Below, piece after piece: positions 4,913 to 7,943 of a stretch of DNA of 7,943 nucleotides (the stretch's first letter is position 1; each line of letters opens with the position of its first letter). Under the pieces are notes generated by a model, which searched no databases, was not told where the DNA came from, and saw only the letters and a list, made by a program, of their open reading frames with translations. The stretch is from an uncultured Sulfurimonas sp. (GTDB lineage Bacteria > Campylobacterota > Campylobacteria > Campylobacterales > Sulfurimonadaceae): NCBI GenBank assembly GCA_937914675.1, contig CALDOC010000568.1, positions 1-7,943 on the forward strand, in the 5' to 3' direction. Position numbers and translations under genes: made by a program.

Positions 4913-6282
4913 AGTTAACGCTTCTTCTCGTTCTACTTCTCTCATGGAGTCTGCTTGACGCAAAGGCGTTGTTTGGCGTAGACAAAATAACTTCCTATTT
5001 GACGCAAGACAATCCTTACGTGTACGAGGCCATTGGCCAAGAGTATATTTATAAGGAGAAAGAAAAATACTACTTAGGAGATTTTGACGCGAAGCTATTG
5101 GCGAAATACGACAAAAAAGATTATCCGGCGAGCGATGGCGAATATTTTAACGCTTCGTTGGAAAAACCGCTTGAAAACGGCATGGAATTTAGCATGGGAT
5201 ATAGAAAAGCCCAAGGCACGCAAGAGTACAACAATATCAAAACAAGTAGTGAAGGGGAGGCCATCGTCGCTGTGAAGATTCCGGTATTTTCCGTGCTAAA
5301 CGACATGAGCCAACGAAAACTCAATCTTAATTTAGCCACTTTGGACAACGTGAAATTTAACTATAAATCTAAAGACAATTTACGCCTTTTGTATTTTAAG
5401 ATTCTTACGACGTACAATAAACTTTTATATTCAAAATCAATTTTGAACTTGGAAAACGAGTTGCTTTTTAGAGCGAAAAAACGCAAAGTCATCATACAAA
5501 AAAGAGTAAAAGCGGGCACGGAGCCAGACATTTCTCTTTTGGAAGTTGAACAACAAATCATCAACAGAACGCAAAGAATCATCTCTCAAAGCAACGACTT
5601 TTCTACGTTGTTGGTAGATTTCGTAAAATACTTAAATATTTCCAAAGAGGCGTTTGAAGAGCTCTATGAACTTCCTTCAATGAATGAGATAGAGGAGAAC
5701 GTTTTAAACGTGGATAGCGCCATAGACGTCGCGCTTGAAAATAGACCTGATTTGAAAACGTTTGATTATGAAATAAAAAAAATAAATTTAAATCAGCGAC
5801 AGACGAATACTTTAAAATATCCAAAGCTCAACGTTTCGTTATATGGCGCGCATGACTTTAAATATGAAAATGGTTTTAAAATCGCGTTGGACATGGACTT
5901 TCCAATTGAGAGAAGAAAGTATGAAGCAAAATACGTGGAAAATGAAAAAAGCGTTAAAAACATTCAAAACGACAAAGAAAAAAACATAATGAACATCAAA
6001 GCGAACGTCACAAATTTTCTCAACTCCCTACATAATCTTAGTAGCAACATGGCAAGCGCGAAGGATGAAATCGTATTGGTCGAGAAGTTGGAAGAGGCGG
6101 AAAATAAAAAATATAGTTTGGGTTTAAGTAATTTGTTTATGGTGAATCAAAGAGAAATCTACACCTTGGAAATAAAGAAAAAACTTTTAAAATATAAATT
6201 GGATTATCTATTATTGGAGCAGGAAGTGAAGACTGAGATAGGTGAAACATTCGAAATTATGGGAACAAAACAATATGATTAA
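4909..6282 (+). CDS. TolC-family outer-membrane channel protein
   Basis: This 457-residue protein is an outer-membrane efflux channel subunit, which would trimerise to form the exit duct. It has a signal peptide at residues 1-18 (hydrophobic core LTLLLVLLLSWSLL, likely cut after LDA). It shows the two-fold OEP layout. The first half has NPYVYEA (35-41), GDFDAKLLAKY (57-67), the strand-like YFNASLEKPLENGMEFSMGY (79-98) and a long helix; the second has VALENRPDL (274-282), a strand pair near 305-332 (PKLNVSLYG, KIALDMDFPIERR) and a second long helical region. The ordering GDFD, KPLENG and IPVF matches, from memory, the channel proteins paired with ABC/HlyD operons. Its ATG overlaps the adaptor stop by ATGA with no clear Shine-Dalgarno, and its end overlaps the RND gene by eight bases. 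The same channel may therefore serve both transporters. Confidence 0.9.
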   Translation: MKLTLLLVLLLSWSLLDAKALFGVDKITSYLTQDNPYVYEAIGQEYIYKEKEKYYLGDFDAKLLAKYDKKDYPASDGEYFNASLEKPLENGMEFSMGYRKAQGTQEYNNIKTSSEGEAIVAVKIPVFSVLNDMSQRKLNLNLATLDNVKFNYKSKDNLRLLYFKILTTYNKLLYSKSILNLENELLFRAKKRKVIIQKRVKAGTEPDISLLEVEQQIINRTQRIISQSNDFSTLLVDFVKYLNISKEAFEELYELPSMNEIEENVLNVDSAIDVALENRPDLKTFDYEIKKINLNQRQTNTLKYPKLNVSLYGAHDFKYENGFKIALDMDFPIERRKYEAKYVENEKSVKNIQNDKEKNIMNIKANVTNFLNSLHNLSSNMASAKDEIVLVEKLEEAENKKYSLGLSNLFMVNQREIYTLEIKKKLLKYKLDYLLLEQEVKTEIGETFEIMGTKQYD

Positions 6283-7943
6283 ATTTTTAGAATATTTTAT
6301 AAACAACAGCAGGCTCAATTACGCTCTTTTACTCTTTTTATTGTATTTAGGCGTTAACGCCTACGTTAACATTCCAAAAGAGGTTTTTCCCGTAGTCGAG
6401 CTAGACAAAATAAGCGTACGTGGCTCGTACTCGGGAACAAGCGCCGCGAACATGGACAAAATGGCGGTTCGAGACATCGAAGACGGCGTTAGCAATATTA
6501 ACGGAATCGACAAAACGGAAACGACGATAGCTCCGGGCGTGTTTACAATGATTTTGACGTTGAATGAAAACGCGAACAAAATGAACGTTTTAAACAACGT
6601 AAAAGACTCAATCGCGCTCTCTAAACAATATTTGCCATCGGACATGAACGAACCAACGGCTACAATCATCGATAAGAACAAGGCTCTCGTAAAGCTATCT
6701 GTATCTTCAAACAAACTCTCTCGCGGCGAGCTTACCGAGGTTGCCAAAGAGATAAAATCCAAACTCTCAAAAATTAAAGACATTAGCGACATCTCCATCC
6801 GAGGCGACTCCGACCAAGAGTTGTCCATAAAGATTAAGTCACAGGCCGTTTTGGCGTATGGACTAAACCCCTCTAGCGTCGTGAGCGCGGTATCGAACCT
6901 TTCTTACATCTTTCCAATTGGAAACATTGAAGAGAAGGGCGATTTTGTTTTCATCTCTACGGTAAATGGAAAAACCGACGCTCATGATTGGGAAGAGAGC
7001 ATCTTGGAAATCGATTCCAAATTCGTAAAACTCGGCGACATTGCCAAAGTGGAGATACTCTATCCGCAGACGAATACGTTGGCTTCGTTCAACACCAATT
7101 CCACTCTTACTCTCGTTATCTCAAAGAGCGAAAAAGGAAACGCGTTAACGCTCTCTCCAGAGTTGAGAAGTCAAGTGGAAAAGATGTCAAAAAATTATGA
7201 CGGCGTTATTTTTAATTTCTATGAAGATAGTTCCAAACCCATTAAAGAGCGTTTGGACACAGTCATATCGAACCTTATGTTTGGCCTTGTTCTCGTCTTT
7301 TTATCTCTCTATATACTTATAAATCTTCGCATAGCGATTATCGTGGTTATGGGAATTCCTTTCTCTTTTATCATAGGATTGTTGTTCATATATTACATGG
7401 GTTACTCCATAAACATTGTTTCACTCTTAGGCGCGCTTATCGTCATAGGAATCGTCGTTGACGACGCGATAGTCGTCAGTGAAAACATACAGCGTCACAT
7501 AGACGAAGGCATGGACGTAAAAGAGGCGTCCGTAGTGGGCATGGTGGAGATGATACTGCCCGTTTCTTTGGCGACAATTACTACGGCGGCGGCGTTTTTG
7601 CCTATGTTTTTAATGCAAGGAGAAATCGCGCTCTTTCTTATCTTAGTGCCCATTGTCGTCGTTATGATACTTCTTGGTTCGCTAATAGAGAGCTTTTTCT
7701 TTTTGCCTCTTCATGCCAAAGAGCTGCTAAAAAAGAGTGACAACTTAGTCGATTGGACGGGTTTTCAAAACGGCTATGAAAAACTGCTCTCATTTCACAT
7801 TCATTATAAAAAAACTTTTTTGGTGACGTTTCTAATTCTTATTCCGATATTTACGGTGATTACGGCAAAGTCCATGAAGTTTCAGTTCTTTCCAAATTTT
7901 GACGGTAGCAATCTTTACATATCATGTAAATTGGACATAAACA
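6275..7943 (+). CDS. RND (AcrB-type) efflux pump inner-membrane protein, 3' end outside the window
   Basis: This is a resistance-nodulation-division transporter driven by the proton gradient. The 556 codons present are about half of the usual 1000-1050, and the frame is open to the window edge. TM1 lies at about residues 15-33, followed by IPKEVFPVVELDKISVRG and a periplasmic porter domain. TM2-TM4 are at about 334-399, with the GIPFS turn (360-364) and GIVVDDAIVVSENI. Asp396-Asp397 correspond to the paired proton-relay Asp residues of AcrB (407/408). TM5-TM6 follow at about 428-475, then TM7 and the start of the second periplasmic half (FFPNFDG). The ATG at 6275 lies eight bases inside the TolC gene. 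No separate AcrA-type adaptor gene precedes it, so the HlyD-type adaptor could be shared, or another could lie downstream. Whether the pump exports lipids, drugs or small metabolites cannot be told. Confidence 0.94.
   Translation, partial: MIKFLEYFINNSRLNYALLLFLLYLGVNAYVNIPKEVFPVVELDKISVRGSYSGTSAANMDKMAVRDIEDGVSNINGIDKTETTIAPGVFTMILTLNENANKMNVLNNVKDSIALSKQYLPSDMNEPTATIIDKNKALVKLSVSSNKLSRGELTEVAKEIKSKLSKIKDISDISIRGDSDQELSIKIKSQAVLAYGLNPSSVVSAVSNLSYIFPIGNIEEKGDFVFISTVNGKTDAHDWEESILEIDSKFVKLGDIAKVEILYPQTNTLASFNTNSTLTLVISKSEKGNALTLSPELRSQVEKMSKNYDGVIFNFYEDSSKPIKERLDTVISNLMFGLVLVFLSLYILINLRIAIIVVMGIPFSFIIGLLFIYYMGYSINIVSLLGALIVIGIVVDDAIVVSENIQRHIDEGMDVKEASVVGMVEMILPVSLATITTAAAFLPMFLMQGEIALFLILVPIVVVMILLGSLIESFFFLPLHAKELLKKSDNLVDWTGFQNGYEKLLSFHIHYKKTFLVTFLILIPIFTVITAKSMKFQFFPNFDGSNLYISCKLDIN

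Noticed and set aside
6361..6828. 155-codon reading frame on the minus strand
   Set aside because: It is fully antisense to the RND pump gene, whose family motifs are unmistakable, and its product shows no recognisable domain or start signals.
6988..7200. 70-codon + strand reading frame inside the RND gene
   Set aside because: It is an out-of-frame shadow of the pump gene, with a composition typical of a shifted frame.

Overview
The window is AT-rich, and its proteins are rich in Lys, Asn and Ile. Genes are tightly packed on the + strand, ribosome-binding sites are AAGGA-like, and promoters show a TATAAT-type -10 box without a clear -35. The style of the receiver-kinase and OmpR-type regulator also fits a Campylobacterota bacterium of the Sulfurimonas/Sulfurospirillum/Arcobacter kind. 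This placement is an inference from style, not from a marker gene. All eight supported genes lie on the + strand, and no RNA gene, mobile element or CRISPR array was seen.

Region 1 (1-1998) is a signalling cluster. It holds the 3' part of a soluble receiver-histidine kinase with no membrane segment in the visible part, an OmpR/PhoB-type response regulator overlapping it by ATGA, and a stand-alone CheY-like receiver 32 bp further on. Region 2 (1999-2679) holds a 157-residue protein of unknown function, best started at the ATG at 2109, between two short intergenic regions that carry promoter-like and repeat elements. Region 3 (2680 to the right edge) is a four-gene export operon in which every junction overlaps by 4-8 bp: an ABC-exporter transmembrane domain without any ATPase domain, an HlyD-type periplasmic adaptor, a TolC-type outer-membrane channel, and an RND (AcrB-type) proton-driven pump. 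The pump gene starts at 6275 and is cut off by the window edge after 556 codons.

A working model (inference) is that the receiver-kinase takes phosphoryl groups or a docking signal from an upstream partner and feeds the OmpR-type regulator. That regulator may act on the direct repeat and TATAAT element just upstream of the export operon. The operon would build one envelope-spanning exporter with two inner-membrane partners: an ABC-like membrane protein lacking its motor, and a proton-driven RND pump. The missing nucleotide-binding domain combined with the RND gene is the most unusual feature here.
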